Positions 26,463 to 38,176 of a stretch of DNA of 64,000 nt are shown here, piece by piece. Origin of the DNA: Glaciecola sp. HTCC2999 (GTDB lineage Bacteria > Pseudomonadota > Gammaproteobacteria > Enterobacterales > Alteromonadaceae). Numbering within the stretch: the stretch's first letter is position 1; each line of letters starts with the position of its first letter. Where the stretch lies: the NCBI RefSeq assembly GCF_000155775.1, contig NZ_DS989812.1, positions 117,727-181,726 on the forward strand, written 5' to 3'. The notes below the pieces were generated by a model, which did no database searches, was not told where the DNA came from, and worked only from the letters and a program-made list of their open reading frames with translations. The position numbers and the translations under genes are program-made.

Positions 26463-28326
26463 ATGTCAGTTTTCGCTGGGTCCATTGTTGAAATATCGTT
26501 TCATCGATGACATGGACTTCTGCGGTATCGGTCAAGGCCGGTTTAATGAGCATGGTACCATGACACAGACGACCATCTCTAAGCCAAGTCACCTTCACTT
26601 GCTCGCGCCCTGCAAAACGATTGAGTAGATTAATTAAGTTCGTGGAGCTGACTTCGAGATCTTCGATGGCCAGTAAGACATCATTTCGCGTCATCCCGGC
26701 AGCTGCCACAGGTGAACCAATCAATACTTGAGTCAACAAAATACCAATGCTTTGTGCTTTATGCATCGCACCAAATGCAATGGCACAAGGCGTCGCTTTC
26801 GTAATCCCGCCCTTATCATTATTATCAACCGCCGGTCGTAACGTTAACGACAAACCAATAGTGGGTAACAATGTGGCTAACGGTAACTCGATAGTACTGT
26901 GTGCAAAATGATGAATAACACTATCTAAGTCAAGCTGTAGTTCATCTCGGCAAATCACTTCAATCACATTATCAGGCGTGCCGACTTCATTGACTCCGTA
27001 CTTTTCCCATAGCAAGCGCATCACCGAGTCGAGATTATATTTTCCGTTAGACTGTTGTAATATCACAATATCCAGACACAGTGCGGCGAGTCCACCTTTA
27101 TTGTAATAACTCACAATGAAATTTGTAGAATCAGGGGTCTGCTTATAAAACTTAGTCCAAGCTTCGAAGCTGGAAGTACTAATAGATTGATCGAAACGAC
27201 CAGGGTTTCGTAGTAACCGAGTGATATTTTTAGCCAAAATATTGGCGTAAGCTGGGGCATCAATGATACCTGTGCGCACTAGGGTGGCGTCATCATAAAA
27301 GCTCGTAAAGCCTTCATAAATCCACAGTTGATTCGTATAATTTTCTAATGTTAATGATGGATTCACCATGACATCTGGTTTTATCCGTTTAACGTGCCAC
27401 GTATGAAATAACTCATGGGCACATAAACTTAGGAAGGTTTCATAGCCTTCACTGATACCTGTTGTTGCTGTGTTTTTTAATGCATCACGCGGGTAGAGTA
27501 ACGCCGTCGACGCTTTATGCTCTAATCCACCAAACCCATCTTTAGCCACGAGCGTTTGAAACACATAGCGTTTTATTGGTGTCTCGGAATTAAATAGATG
27601 CAAATGGTGCGCACAGATTTTTTTCATATCTTCGATCAGTGCGGCCATATCAGTATCGATGTCTTCGGTAAACATCATCTCAAATACGACATCCTCGACC
27701 ATAAATGAATGCACATTGATAGCGCCTATGACAATAGGATGATCAATGAGATCGGCATAGGATTCGACTTGGTAATGACCCAGCACATATTGAGACGGGT
27801 CATAAATATCAGGTGGGCATTCGTCTTTAAGGAGCAGCGGTAGCGTCGTGCTCACTTGCCATTCATGTTCGATAGCATAGTCGTTAGCATATAAGCGCAC
27901 CGCATACGTTTTGTTATCATTGATCCTAATATCGTCAAGCTCATCACACTTAGGATCATAATCATCAATCACTTGCATAAAAATACTCGTACCATTTACA
28001 AATGCATATAAATCATTCATGAAGGCACTACGTACCGATAAATCATTTGCAAACACGATATACGTAAAGGTGAAATCATACTGACAAGGGGCCACAATCC
28101 AGGTGTGCTTAGATGTTTTTCGCCATGCCAGCGTCTGTCCTAAACAATCTTTGGCTGACTCTTGATGCACATGTTGAGCAAAGTCTCTGATCATGTAACT
28201 GCCAGGGATCCAGTTGGGTAAACGCAATATTGTTTGTTGGATATTTGCGGGTAACTGGATAGTGATTTGTAACAGATGAGCGTGGATATCAAATATCTTC
28301 ACATCATAACAAACAGGTGTTGGCAT
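26455..28326 (-). CDS. M61-family metallopeptidase with PDZ domain
   Basis: 623 aa. An N-terminal beta domain typical of M61 (LRLPNWIPGSYMIRDFAQHV) precedes the zinc motif CAHELFHTWHVKRI (HExxH) and the downstream Glu in WIYEGFTSFYDD. A PDZ-like domain follows near GSPVAAAGMTRNDVLLAI. Members are glycyl aminopeptidases. I see no signal peptide, so it is probably cytoplasmic. ATG 28326 has AGGG 7-8 nt upstream. Confidence 0.9.
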   Translation of the reverse strand: MPTPVCYDVKIFDIHAHLLQITIQLPANIQQTILRLPNWIPGSYMIRDFAQHVHQESAKDCLGQTLAWRKTSKHTWIVAPCQYDFTFTYIVFANDLSVRSAFMNDLYAFVNGTSIFMQVIDDYDPKCDELDDIRINDNKTYAVRLYANDYAIEHEWQVSTTLPLLLKDECPPDIYDPSQYVLGHYQVESYADLIDHPIVIGAINVHSFMVEDVVFEMMFTEDIDTDMAALIEDMKKICAHHLHLFNSETPIKRYVFQTLVAKDGFGGLEHKASTALLYPRDALKNTATTGISEGYETFLSLCAHELFHTWHVKRIKPDVMVNPSLTLENYTNQLWIYEGFTSFYDDATLVRTGIIDAPAYANILAKNITRLLRNPGRFDQSISTSSFEAWTKFYKQTPDSTNFIVSYYNKGGLAALCLDIVILQQSNGKYNLDSVMRLLWEKYGVNEVGTPDNVIEVICRDELQLDLDSVIHHFAHSTIELPLATLLPTIGLSLTLRPAVDNNDKGGITKATPCAIAFGAMHKAQSIGILLTQVLIGSPVAAAGMTRNDVLLAIEDLEVSSTNLINLLNRFAGREQVKVTWLRDGRLCHGTMLIKPALTDTAEVHVIDETIFQQWTQRKLTFM

Positions 28327-28479
28327 ATTATTCCCTAGACGAATGTAAAATTAATGTTAATATCGGTGTTGAAAATTTTCTGTGTCGATTATATAAAAAG
28401 ACACCACAATAATGCACGATAAAATCTAAGACTAAGTGTGCGTTAATTACTGCTAACAAGCAATTAATGGGATAAATCA

Positions 28480-28941
28480 ATGCGACAGATCGATAAATTA
28501 TTACATCAATACGGTGAATCACACCAACACAACACCAATATTTGGATCCATGGCTTAGCGGTGCCAAGTATTTTTTTTGTCACGATTGGGCTGATTTATG
28601 CCATACCTGTCCCAGATATGATTGCGAAATTTGACATCACTTTTGCTCATATTTTAGCTGTTCCTATGCTGATGTACTATTTTAAACTATCAGGGCCCAT
28701 TGGTGCGGCAATGACACTGTTAACTATTGCTGTATTTGGTGGCATCTCTGCACTTGAAATGCTGGATATATCGGTATGGCAATTTTCACTCGTACTATTT
28801 GTGGTGATGTGGGTATTGCAGTTTATTGGCCATAAAATTGAAGGTAAAAAGCCTTCATTCTTTGACGATTTACGTTTCTTATTAGTCGGACCGGCTTGGT
28901 GGTGGATGCATTTGTTAAAACGATTAAACATCCAACCCTAA
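28480..28941 (+). CDS. Mpo1-like membrane protein (DUF962)
   Basis: 153 aa with about four hydrophobic helices. It has the Mpo1/YGL010w pattern: an N-terminal H-x3-N-x3-H (HQHNTNIWIHGLAVP) and a C-terminal FIGHKIEGKKPSFFDDLRFLLVGPAWW. In yeast, Mpo1 is an Fe-dependent dioxygenase for 2-hydroxy fatty acids; the bacterial role is not established. It could serve fatty-acid turnover, in line with the fadR region nearby, but that is inference. Confidence 0.88.
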   Translation: MRQIDKLLHQYGESHQHNTNIWIHGLAVPSIFFVTIGLIYAIPVPDMIAKFDITFAHILAVPMLMYYFKLSGPIGAAMTLLTIAVFGGISALEMLDISVWQFSLVLFVVMWVLQFIGHKIEGKKPSFFDDLRFLLVGPAWWWMHLLKRLNIQP

Positions 28942-28963
28942 AGTGCAATTAATGGGCTTAATA

Positions 28964-28993
28964 TTGAACTAAAATCAGCGTCAACGGTATAAT
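28964..28993 (+). promoter_or_regulatory. Sigma-70 promoter before the DUF6279 lipoprotein gene
   Basis: TTGAAC (28964-28969), 18-bp spacer, perfect TATAAT (28988-28993), 33 bp before the start codon. Confidence 0.7.
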
Positions 28994-29026
28994 AACTATA
29001 TTGAATAATTATGTTAGTCAGGTTTG

Positions 29027-29851
29027 ATGCGTAAAATTTTTGTTTTAGTTACTTTACTATTGCTCAGTGCTTGCTCAAGTAGTCTGGTATATAACAATGC
29101 AGATACATTATTAGGTTGGTGGATTGGTAAATATATTGATTTTACCGATGCACAACAGCCTCTCGTTGATCAAACCATTGATGAGTGGTTAGCCTGGCAC
29201 AGACAAAATGAACTGCCTCAGTATCGCACTCAATTATTGCGTTTGCGTAACGCCATTAGTACTTCGGATTTAACTCAGGATGAATTGGCATCACATTTCG
29301 ACATAGCTCAGGGACATACTGCCCGAATCCGTCAACGCATTGCCCCTGATATTGCTAAAATAGGGGTCACATTAAACCTCGACCAGCTCTCTCAGCTGTT
29401 TGCGACGATCAACCATGAACGGTCAGAACGCGCGGAAGAGTTTGCTGAACGTCAACGTAAGCAGCCTAAGCGAAGCGAGCGTTTAACGGAGAATATATCT
29501 GAGTATTTAGGCCGTATGACGCCAGCACAGAAAACGATAGTTGAAGATTATGCACAACAACTTAACGCTACCTATGAATTGTGGCGTGAGTATGGTGATA
29601 CATCGAATCACACCGCCAGACAAATTTTGTTAACGGCTGCCTTTGATAATCAGGCTCAAACGAAACTAGCTCATTTTATTGTGGAACAAGAGTCATTACA
29701 GACCGCTGCATTACAAAGTGCGGCTGAGCAAAATAAGGCGTTGTATATTAATATGCTTTGGGCTATCTTTCCCACCCTCACTGATGCTCAGCGTGATCAT
29801 TTGATTGATAAAATCGATGAATATTTAGATTTAATCGAATCATTAAGTTAA
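29027..29851 (+). CDS. DUF6279 family lipoprotein
   Basis: 274-aa predicted lipoprotein: signal peptide with lipobox LSAC, then an all-helical, charged protein with the family start SSLVYNNADTLLGWWIGKYIDFT. Found widely in Alteromonadales and relatives; function unknown. ATG 29027 is chosen over the preceding TTG. Its own promoter lies just upstream. Confidence 0.85.
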   Translation: MRKIFVLVTLLLLSACSSSLVYNNADTLLGWWIGKYIDFTDAQQPLVDQTIDEWLAWHRQNELPQYRTQLLRLRNAISTSDLTQDELASHFDIAQGHTARIRQRIAPDIAKIGVTLNLDQLSQLFATINHERSERAEEFAERQRKQPKRSERLTENISEYLGRMTPAQKTIVEDYAQQLNATYELWREYGDTSNHTARQILLTAAFDNQAQTKLAHFIVEQESLQTAALQSAAEQNKALYINMLWAIFPTLTDAQRDHLIDKIDEYLDLIESLS

Positions 29852-29910
29852 TTCTCAGTTCATCGCTGTGCATCCATGTTGATATTACCTCTTTTTGTTA
29901 AGGAAGATTG

Positions 29911-30834
29911 ATGGCACAGCCACGTCCTATCTACGGGTTCATTCTCGCAGCAATTACTGCCGTGTTATGGGGTATGTTACCGTTGTTCCTGAAAATCTGT
30001 TTAGAAATGATGGATAGTATGACAATTACCGCCTACCGTTTTCTAGTGGCGGGGTTGTTCATATTCGGTGTACTGATCAGTCAACGTCAATTTCCTGATC
30101 CGCGCCAATTATCCAAATCGACCCTTGCACTGGTCCTATTTGCCAGTGTGATGCTAGTGTTAAATTACACCACCAATGTGATTGGTTTGGATTATCTTAA
30201 TCCTGAAACCGTACAAGTTATCATGCAACTGGCGCCATTTTTACTCATGCTCGGTGGGGTCGTGATATTCAAAGAACGCTTTACTCGATTTCAAACGTTT
30301 GGCGCAGGCGTCTTATTAATAGGGATGTTGTTATTTTTTAATGAGCGCTTAGAGACACTATCTCATTCTACGACAGAGTCTCCTATTGGGCTGTTTATTA
30401 TTATTTTTGCAGCAACGACATGGGCTATTTATGCACTGGCACAAAAACCATTATTTGCGTTTTTAAATGCCAAGCAATTGACTTTGTTTATGTATACTTT
30501 AGGCTTTTTATTATTGGTCCCTTTGACCGATTTTGGTGCCTTATTGACGCTTACTCCTGTTCATATCGGGGCCTTATTATTTTGTTGTTTGAATACCATT
30601 ATAGCCTATGGTGCATTTACTGAAGCGATGGAAGTGTGGAGTGCCTCAAAGGTAAGTGCTGTGATCGCTACCGCCCCCATTTTTACTTACTTATCAATGG
30701 TCGTGGCCATACAAATCGATCCGACTCGTTTTGTACACAGTGATATGGATGAATGGGCTTATGTCGGGGCATGTTTGGTAATCACTGGTTCGATCATCTG
30801 TTCTTTAGGTAAAAAACAACCCAAAATCAACTAA
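29911..30834 (+). CDS. EamA/DMT-family transporter
   Basis: 307-aa inner membrane protein with about ten transmembrane helices in two EamA repeats (starting at GFILAAITAVLWGMLPLFLK and near GLFIIIFAATTWAIYALAQ). The family exports or imports small metabolites such as amino acids; the substrate cannot be read here. ATG 29911 has AAGGAAG 4-5 nt upstream. Confidence 0.9.
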   Translation: MAQPRPIYGFILAAITAVLWGMLPLFLKICLEMMDSMTITAYRFLVAGLFIFGVLISQRQFPDPRQLSKSTLALVLFASVMLVLNYTTNVIGLDYLNPETVQVIMQLAPFLLMLGGVVIFKERFTRFQTFGAGVLLIGMLLFFNERLETLSHSTTESPIGLFIIIFAATTWAIYALAQKPLFAFLNAKQLTLFMYTLGFLLLVPLTDFGALLTLTPVHIGALLFCCLNTIIAYGAFTEAMEVWSASKVSAVIATAPIFTYLSMVVAIQIDPTRFVHSDMDEWAYVGACLVITGSIICSLGKKQPKIN

Positions 30835-30921
30835 ATATCGCATCTTTTACGTTTTATGCTAATCTAGTTCCCATTATTCAATTTGTTGTTCACTCGACTT
30901 ACACACACTGGTTATTCTCTC

Positions 30922-32070
30922 ATGTCACATCCTTATTTATTGATAGATTCATATGATGCGTTGTTGCAATATTGTCAACAAGCTGCACAACAATCTGTCA
31001 TTGCTGTGGACACAGAATTTGTCAGAACCCGAACCTTTTATCCTCATATTGGTTTGGTACAGATATATGATGGCGTAGATATTGCGTTGATTGATCCGAT
31101 TGCGATAGATGATTTATCACCGTTGTCACAACTCATGACAAACCCTCAAGTGATTAAAGTGTTACATGCGTGTTCAGAAGATTTAGAAACGTTTGAATTT
31201 GCCTTAGGGGTTATGCCAGAGCCATTATTTGATACGCAAGTTGCAGCTCAATTAGCGGGGTTAGGTAATTCCGTAGGTTATGGACGATTAGTGGAGCTAT
31301 TACAAGACATCACCCTTGAAAAAGGGGAGTCTCGAACCGATTGGATCCGCCGTCCTTTGAGTCCAGAACAATTAATCTATGCCGCGGAAGATGTGCTGTA
31401 CTTATTACCTTGTTATTTTAAGCTAGCAGAAAAGCTTGAAGCGAGTCAGCAACTACATTGGGTTTATGATGAAGTAAACCAACTCATCCGACGTAAGCGA
31501 GCAAATATTGACCCTAAACATGCCTATTTATTGCTTAAAAATACCTGGAAACTGAGTCCGCTAAATTTATATGCGATGCAATTGTTAGCTCAGTGGCGTT
31601 TAACGTTTGCTCGAGAGCATGATATTACCCAGAACTTTATTTTGCGCGAGCAAAGTATGTTTGATATTGCGTCTTGCCTTCCGGGGCATAAAGGCGCATT
31701 GTTTGCATTAGATGTCGTCACTCCTCAAGAAGCTCGACGTCATTGTGATACTATTTTAGGTATCATTAAAACCGCGCGTCAAGCCCCTGAAAGTGATTAC
31801 CCTGATGCAGTTCAACGGATCACCGATGTTCCACTGTATAAAAAACATGTTGCGGCGATCAAAGCCATTTGTAGTGAGGCGGCCCAATCAGTAGGAGTAG
31901 ATTCGACGTATTTTGCATCAAAACGTCAGATTAACCAGGTAGTTAGTTGGTTTGTGTTCGCGTTTGATGATACCCGTGCTCTAGGCATGGAACCTGACCT
32001 ATTAGTAGGATGGCGAGGCGAGTTAGTGGGTGCTAAAATTACTGCACTAGCTCAGCACTTTACTCGCTAG
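30922..32070 (+). CDS. rnd: Ribonuclease D
   Basis: DEDD 3'-5' exoribonuclease for tRNA maturation. DEDD residues: DTE in VAVDTEFVRT (the text reads AVDTEF), the HACSEDLE motif, and the C-terminal YAAEDVLYLLPCY. Two HRDC-type domains follow. ATG 30922 gives 382 aa (E. coli 375); the upstream in-frame start adds a tail not expected for the family. It leads a unit with ycgL and ycgN. Confidence 0.95.
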   Translation: MSHPYLLIDSYDALLQYCQQAAQQSVIAVDTEFVRTRTFYPHIGLVQIYDGVDIALIDPIAIDDLSPLSQLMTNPQVIKVLHACSEDLETFEFALGVMPEPLFDTQVAAQLAGLGNSVGYGRLVELLQDITLEKGESRTDWIRRPLSPEQLIYAAEDVLYLLPCYFKLAEKLEASQQLHWVYDEVNQLIRRKRANIDPKHAYLLLKNTWKLSPLNLYAMQLLAQWRLTFAREHDITQNFILREQSMFDIASCLPGHKGALFALDVVTPQEARRHCDTILGIIKTARQAPESDYPDAVQRITDVPLYKKHVAAIKAICSEAAQSVGVDSTYFASKRQINQVVSWFVFAFDDTRALGMEPDLLVGWRGELVGAKITALAQHFTR

Positions 32071-32097
32071 ACTACAGCTTAAAAGAGATTAATTGCA

Positions 32098-32400
32098 ATG
32101 AAGCAAATTTGCGCCATTTACAAGTCTAAGAAACGCCCTGATACTTATCTATACGTGCCTAAAAAAGAAGATTTTAGTGCAGTACCGGAAGGTTTGTTAG
32201 CGCGCTTTGGGCACCCTGAACTCGTCATGCTCATGGCATTACCCACGGATAAAACCTTTGTGAATCTTGATCAAACCAAGCTCATCGATGCACTTAAAGA
32301 CCCCGGCTATTATTTACAGTTACCGCCAGTTAGTCCTAGTTTATTAGCTGAGCATCGTATCGCACTGGGTTTATCTCCCGATCCACAGCAAGATACCTAA
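32098..32400 (+). CDS. ycgL: YcgL domain protein
   Basis: 100-aa protein of the YcgL family (MKQICAIYKSKKRPDTYLYV, LLARFGHPELVMLMAL). The fold is known but the function is not. It sits between rnd and ycgN with short gaps, a common gammaproteobacterial arrangement. Confidence 0.92.
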   Translation: MKQICAIYKSKKRPDTYLYVPKKEDFSAVPEGLLARFGHPELVMLMALPTDKTFVNLDQTKLIDALKDPGYYLQLPPVSPSLLAEHRIALGLSPDPQQDT

Positions 32401-32401
32401 C

Positions 32402-32926
32402 ATGGCAAAGTTATCCGCTCAGATGAGTGCACTCATCGCGTCCAAATACTGGGAAACCATAGCGCTAGCAGATATGGATGATGCTCAATGGGAGGCAATC
32501 TGTGATGGCTGTGCTAAATGTTGTTTACATAAATTTATAGATGATGAGGTAGACGAAGCCCATTACACGGATGTGGCGAAAGGTGAAGAAGAGATGTTCT
32601 TTACGGACATCGCTTGTCAGTATTTGCATACCAAAACATGTCAATGTACGGAGTACCAGGACAGAACTGAACTGGTTCCGCACTGCGTAAAACTCACGCA
32701 AGAAAATCTTCCTGAAATATTTTATATGCCACCAAGTTGTTCATATCGTCGTTTGCATGAGGGTAAGCCATTACCATCTTGGCATCCGTTGTTGAATAAT
32801 GGTAAAGCGCACAAGATGCATAGTGCAGGCATGTCGGTGCGAAATAAAACCGTCAATGAGTTAGCGGTCGATATGAATAAATTTGAAGACCGTATCGTTA
32901 CGTGGCCATTGAATGTGGAAGAATAA
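32402..32926 (+). CDS. ycgN: YcgN/YkgJ family cysteine cluster protein
   Basis: 174-aa UPF0260 protein. The clustered Cys (CDGCAKCCLHKF, then CQY and CQC) probably bind zinc or an iron cluster. Function unknown. It begins 1 bp after the ycgL stop, so translation is coupled. It ends 15 bp from the convergent dsbB gene. Confidence 0.9.
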   Translation: MAKLSAQMSALIASKYWETIALADMDDAQWEAICDGCAKCCLHKFIDDEVDEAHYTDVAKGEEEMFFTDIACQYLHTKTCQCTEYQDRTELVPHCVKLTQENLPEIFYMPPSCSYRRLHEGKPLPSWHPLLNNGKAHKMHSAGMSVRNKTVNELAVDMNKFEDRIVTWPLNVEE

Positions 32927-32941
32927 CGACCACATTCCTGA

Positions 32942-33463
32942 TTAGATACGACGTAAATTAACCACACGTAACATCAGCATCAATGCCCAGACTATCGCGT
33001 AACTGGCAAAAATAATACGCATCCATTCAGCCATGCCCATGCCAGCAAACTGCCATGAATTTTCACTGCAATCCCCAGTTGCACCAAAGATAGCAGGGAG
33101 CCATTCATGCAATGGCATGAATGCTGGGAAGTTAGGGACGATGTCACAAATCGCAAAAAACGGATTCGCAGCAAACAAAATATCGACATGTTCATGGGCA
33201 ATTAAAAAGCCCCAAATTGACGCGACGCCCCATCCTATAAAACCCAGTAAACGAGAGATGCTATGTTGCCAAATACTCGGTAATAAGGCACTGATGAGTA
33301 TACCTACGACAGCGGTGCGTTGATAAATGCATTTAATACAAGGCTGCAGATCCAGCACATGCTGAAAATATAATGCAGTGGCAAGTAATCCCAGCGCACT
33401 TAGACCTAATAAACGCCATGGTAATGTCGATTCTGGCCAGCGTTGTAATTGATTAAATAGCAT
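32942..33463 (-). CDS. dsbB: Disulfide bond formation protein B
   Basis: Inner membrane quinone reductase that reoxidises DsbA. Four transmembrane helices and two redox pairs: C42/C45 (PCIKC) and C106/C132, very close to E. coli (C41/C44, C104/C130). Length 173 aa. DsbA is not in the window. Divergent from fadR, which E. coli also keeps nearby (fadR-nhaB-dsbB). Confidence 0.96.
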   Translation of the reverse strand: MLFNQLQRWPESTLPWRLLGLSALGLLATALYFQHVLDLQPCIKCIYQRTAVVGILISALLPSIWQHSISRLLGFIGWGVASIWGFLIAHEHVDILFAANPFFAICDIVPNFPAFMPLHEWLPAIFGATGDCSENSWQFAGMGMAEWMRIIFASYAIVWALMLMLRVVNLRRI

Positions 33464-33532
33464 ATTGGATCCTCTTTAGGGTTGGCTATTTAATATAATA
33501 CAAGAGGGTTTGATAGGAATATAGGATAAATA

Positions 33533-33566
33533 TTGGTAGATAGATCTTTATCTGGTACAATCAGTT
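33533..33566 (+). promoter_or_regulatory. fadR promoter with an overlapping FadR-like operator
   Basis: TTGGTA (33533-33538), 17-bp spacer, TACAAT (33556-33561) with an extended TGG. A 17-bp FadR-like site (33550-33566, starting ATCTGGTAC) covers the -10 and fits the ANCTGGTCNGACCAGNT consensus except at three central positions. This suggests autorepression. The match could partly reflect the promoter itself. Confidence 0.5.
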
Positions 33567-33588
33567 CAGATTAATTGAGTGAATGTTC

Positions 33589-34299
33589 ATGATATATAAA
33601 GCCCAAAGTCCAGCAGGTTTTGCTGAAGAATACATCGTTGAGTCTATCTGGAGTGGTCGTTTTCCTCCTGGTACTATATTACCTGCAGAGCGAGAATTAT
33701 CTGAGTTAATTGGTGTGACTAGAACGACTCTGCGAGAAGTATTGCAGCGCCTAGCCCGTGATGGTTGGTTAACAATTCAGCACGGTAAGCCGACTAAAGT
33801 GAACAATTACTGGGAAACTTGTGGGTTAAACATCTTAGAAACCCTAGCTCGCCTTGATCCGGCCAATATCAAAGAACTGGTTGATAATCTTCTTGCTGCA
33901 CGTACTAATGTCAGTGCGGTGTTTATTCGAGGTGCGTTTAAACAAAATCCAGATAGAGCTCGTGAAATTATTGCCCGTCATGCTGAGATAGAGCAAACCG
34001 GTCTTGCCTTTGCTGAATTTGATTATCAAATGAACCATGATTTGGCGTTCGCTTCAAATAACAATATCTATGTATTATTAATGAATGGTTTTAAGGGAAT
34101 GTATGCACGCATCGGGACATATTATTTTTCTCATGAAAGTGCACGTGCTTTAGCCACACAATTTTATCAAGATTTACTGATGCTGATTGACCAAGATGAA
34201 CCTCAACGAGTGCCGCTGTTAGTGCGTCAGTATGGTATTGAGAGTGGAAAAATTTGGGCGCAAATTCGTGATGATCTACCTGCTGATATTGCTGATTAA
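33589..34299 (+). CDS. fadR: Fatty acid metabolism regulator FadR
   Basis: GntR-family regulator that represses beta-oxidation genes and activates unsaturated fatty acid synthesis, released by long-chain acyl-CoA. The winged-helix N-terminus ([44 protein letters not shown]) is almost identical to E. coli. The C-terminal acyl-CoA domain is of normal length, without the insertion seen in Vibrio. I use ATG 33589 (GAGTGA 6 nt upstream) over ATG 33583. Length 236 aa. Confidence 0.97.
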   Translation: MIYKAQSPAGFAEEYIVESIWSGRFPPGTILPAERELSELIGVTRTTLREVLQRLARDGWLTIQHGKPTKVNNYWETCGLNILETLARLDPANIKELVDNLLAARTNVSAVFIRGAFKQNPDRAREIIARHAEIEQTGLAFAEFDYQMNHDLAFASNNNIYVLLMNGFKGMYARIGTYYFSHESARALATQFYQDLLMLIDQDEPQRVPLLVRQYGIESGKIWAQIRDDLPADIAD

Positions 34300-34400
34300 T
34301 TTTGGTAATTCTATCTCATAAATCAAAAAAATAACAATTCTGCAACACAATGTTTTGATCTCTGTTACATTACTGCTTTATTGTAGCTTACGAGATAGAC

Positions 34401-36017
34401 ATGACTGCTAATTTTGATTTTATTATTGTCGGTGCAGGCACTGCAGGTTGCACCCTTGCCCGACGTCTAATCGATACCCAACAAGTGACTGTCGCCCTTA
34501 TCGAGGCCGGAAAAAAAGATACTAACCCCTTTATTCATATGCCCATTGGGGTAGCAGCTCTTTCCAGTATAACGGGGATAAATTGGAACTATAATACGAC
34601 TCCTCAACCAACACTCAATGAACGTCAATTATTTTGGCCTCGTGGTAAAGTCATGGGTGGCTCAAGTTCTATTAATGCGATGGTCTATATTCGTGGGCAA
34701 TACAGTGATTATGATGAATGGGAGGCCATGGGGGCTAAAGGATGGTCTGCGGATGAAGTCTTACCGCTATTTAAACTAAGTGAAGATAATACTCGCGGTA
34801 CGAACCCATTCCATGGTGTAGGTGGCCCTATTGGCGTCAGTGATTTACGCTATCATGACCCTTCCTCTGATGCGTTTGTTGCAGCAGCGCAGCATGTTCA
34901 ATTACCTCAAGTTGATGATTTCAATACCCATGAGCGTTTAGGACTCGGTATTTATCAAGTATTTCATCGTGATGGACAACGTTGCTCAACCGCAAAAGGT
35001 TTCATTGGTCCTGTATTATCACATCCCAACCTAACTGTGTTAACTCATACTCATGTACGTAAAGTACTGATAGAAGGAGGCGAGGCAAAAGGCGTTGAAT
35101 GTGAAATCAATGGAGAAATCTTAACATACACGGCTAATCGAGAAGTCATTTTATCTGGTGGCGCAATTAACTCCCCACAGCTTCTCATGTTATCGGGTAT
35201 TGGTGATAAATCACATTTAGCTGAGCACATGATTGAATGCGTTGCCGATATTCCCGCAGTTGGTCAGCACATGCAAGACCACTTAGATGTCGTAGTACAA
35301 GTTAAAGCAAAATCGGCATGCGGTTATGCGGTGATGCCACGATTATTACCCAAATATATCTCACATGGTATGCAATACCTCACACAGAAAAAAGGCTTAC
35401 TGACATCAAATGCTGCAGAGGCTGGTGGATTCGCTGCGAGTCGTTATGGCAGTGCAGAAAAACCCGATTTACAGTTTCATTTTATTCCTGGATTGATCGT
35501 TGATCACGGCAGACAATTGGCGTTTGATTATGGTTTTAGTCTACATGTTTGTCATTTATATCCTAGGTCGACGGGGAGCATTCGTCTTGCATCTAAAAGC
35601 CCCCAAGATGCACCAAATATTGATCCTAATTATTTGTCAGATGAGGCAGATTTATATGCGTTAGTGGACGGCGTCCGTTTAGCCCGTCAGATTTTTACCG
35701 CGCCTGAATTTACTCATTATGGTTTATCGCCATGGTATCCAATAGCCAGCTCATTAGATGAAGAGTTAAGCGATGAAGCCATCATTGATTTTATTCGTGA
35801 ACGTGCTGAAACGGTTTATCATCCGGTCGGCACATGTCGGATGGGCAGTGTCGATGACCCAAATACAGTGGTTGATCCTGACTGCCGAGTGAAATACGTG
35901 ACGCGGTTAAGAGTTGTCGATGCCTCAGTTATGCCTAAAATTATGGGGGGGAACACCAATGCTCCAACCATTATGATTGCTGAGAAAATCGCTGCCAACA
36001 TCATTGCTGAACTATAA
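34401..36017 (+). CDS. GMC-family FAD-dependent alcohol/choline dehydrogenase
   Basis: 538-aa GMC oxidoreductase. FAD motif VGAGTAGCTLARR, GMC signature 1 RGKVMGGSSSINAMVYIRG, signature 2 GGAINSPQLLMLSGIG, and the catalytic His in YHPVGTCRMG. It resembles AlkJ-type medium-chain alcohol dehydrogenases and BetA. The place between fadR and fadH favours oxidation of a fatty or aliphatic alcohol. No betB or betI is adjacent, so choline is less likely. Confidence 0.88.
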   Translation: MTANFDFIIVGAGTAGCTLARRLIDTQQVTVALIEAGKKDTNPFIHMPIGVAALSSITGINWNYNTTPQPTLNERQLFWPRGKVMGGSSSINAMVYIRGQYSDYDEWEAMGAKGWSADEVLPLFKLSEDNTRGTNPFHGVGGPIGVSDLRYHDPSSDAFVAAAQHVQLPQVDDFNTHERLGLGIYQVFHRDGQRCSTAKGFIGPVLSHPNLTVLTHTHVRKVLIEGGEAKGVECEINGEILTYTANREVILSGGAINSPQLLMLSGIGDKSHLAEHMIECVADIPAVGQHMQDHLDVVVQVKAKSACGYAVMPRLLPKYISHGMQYLTQKKGLLTSNAAEAGGFAASRYGSAEKPDLQFHFIPGLIVDHGRQLAFDYGFSLHVCHLYPRSTGSIRLASKSPQDAPNIDPNYLSDEADLYALVDGVRLARQIFTAPEFTHYGLSPWYPIASSLDEELSDEAIIDFIRERAETVYHPVGTCRMGSVDDPNTVVDPDCRVKYVTRLRVVDASVMPKIMGGNTNAPTIMIAEKIAANIIAEL

Positions 36018-36056
36018 ATCTCAAGACCAGCAAAATGACAAACTGAATCATAAAAT

Positions 36057-38167
<2,111 letters not shown>

Positions 38168-38176
38168 CCGTTTTCG

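Noticed and set aside
28460-28956. 12-bp direct repeat GCAATTAATGGG on both sides of the Mpo1-like gene
   Set aside because: Twelve-base repeats are expected by chance in 64 kb, and there is no transposase, no inverted ends and no odd composition.
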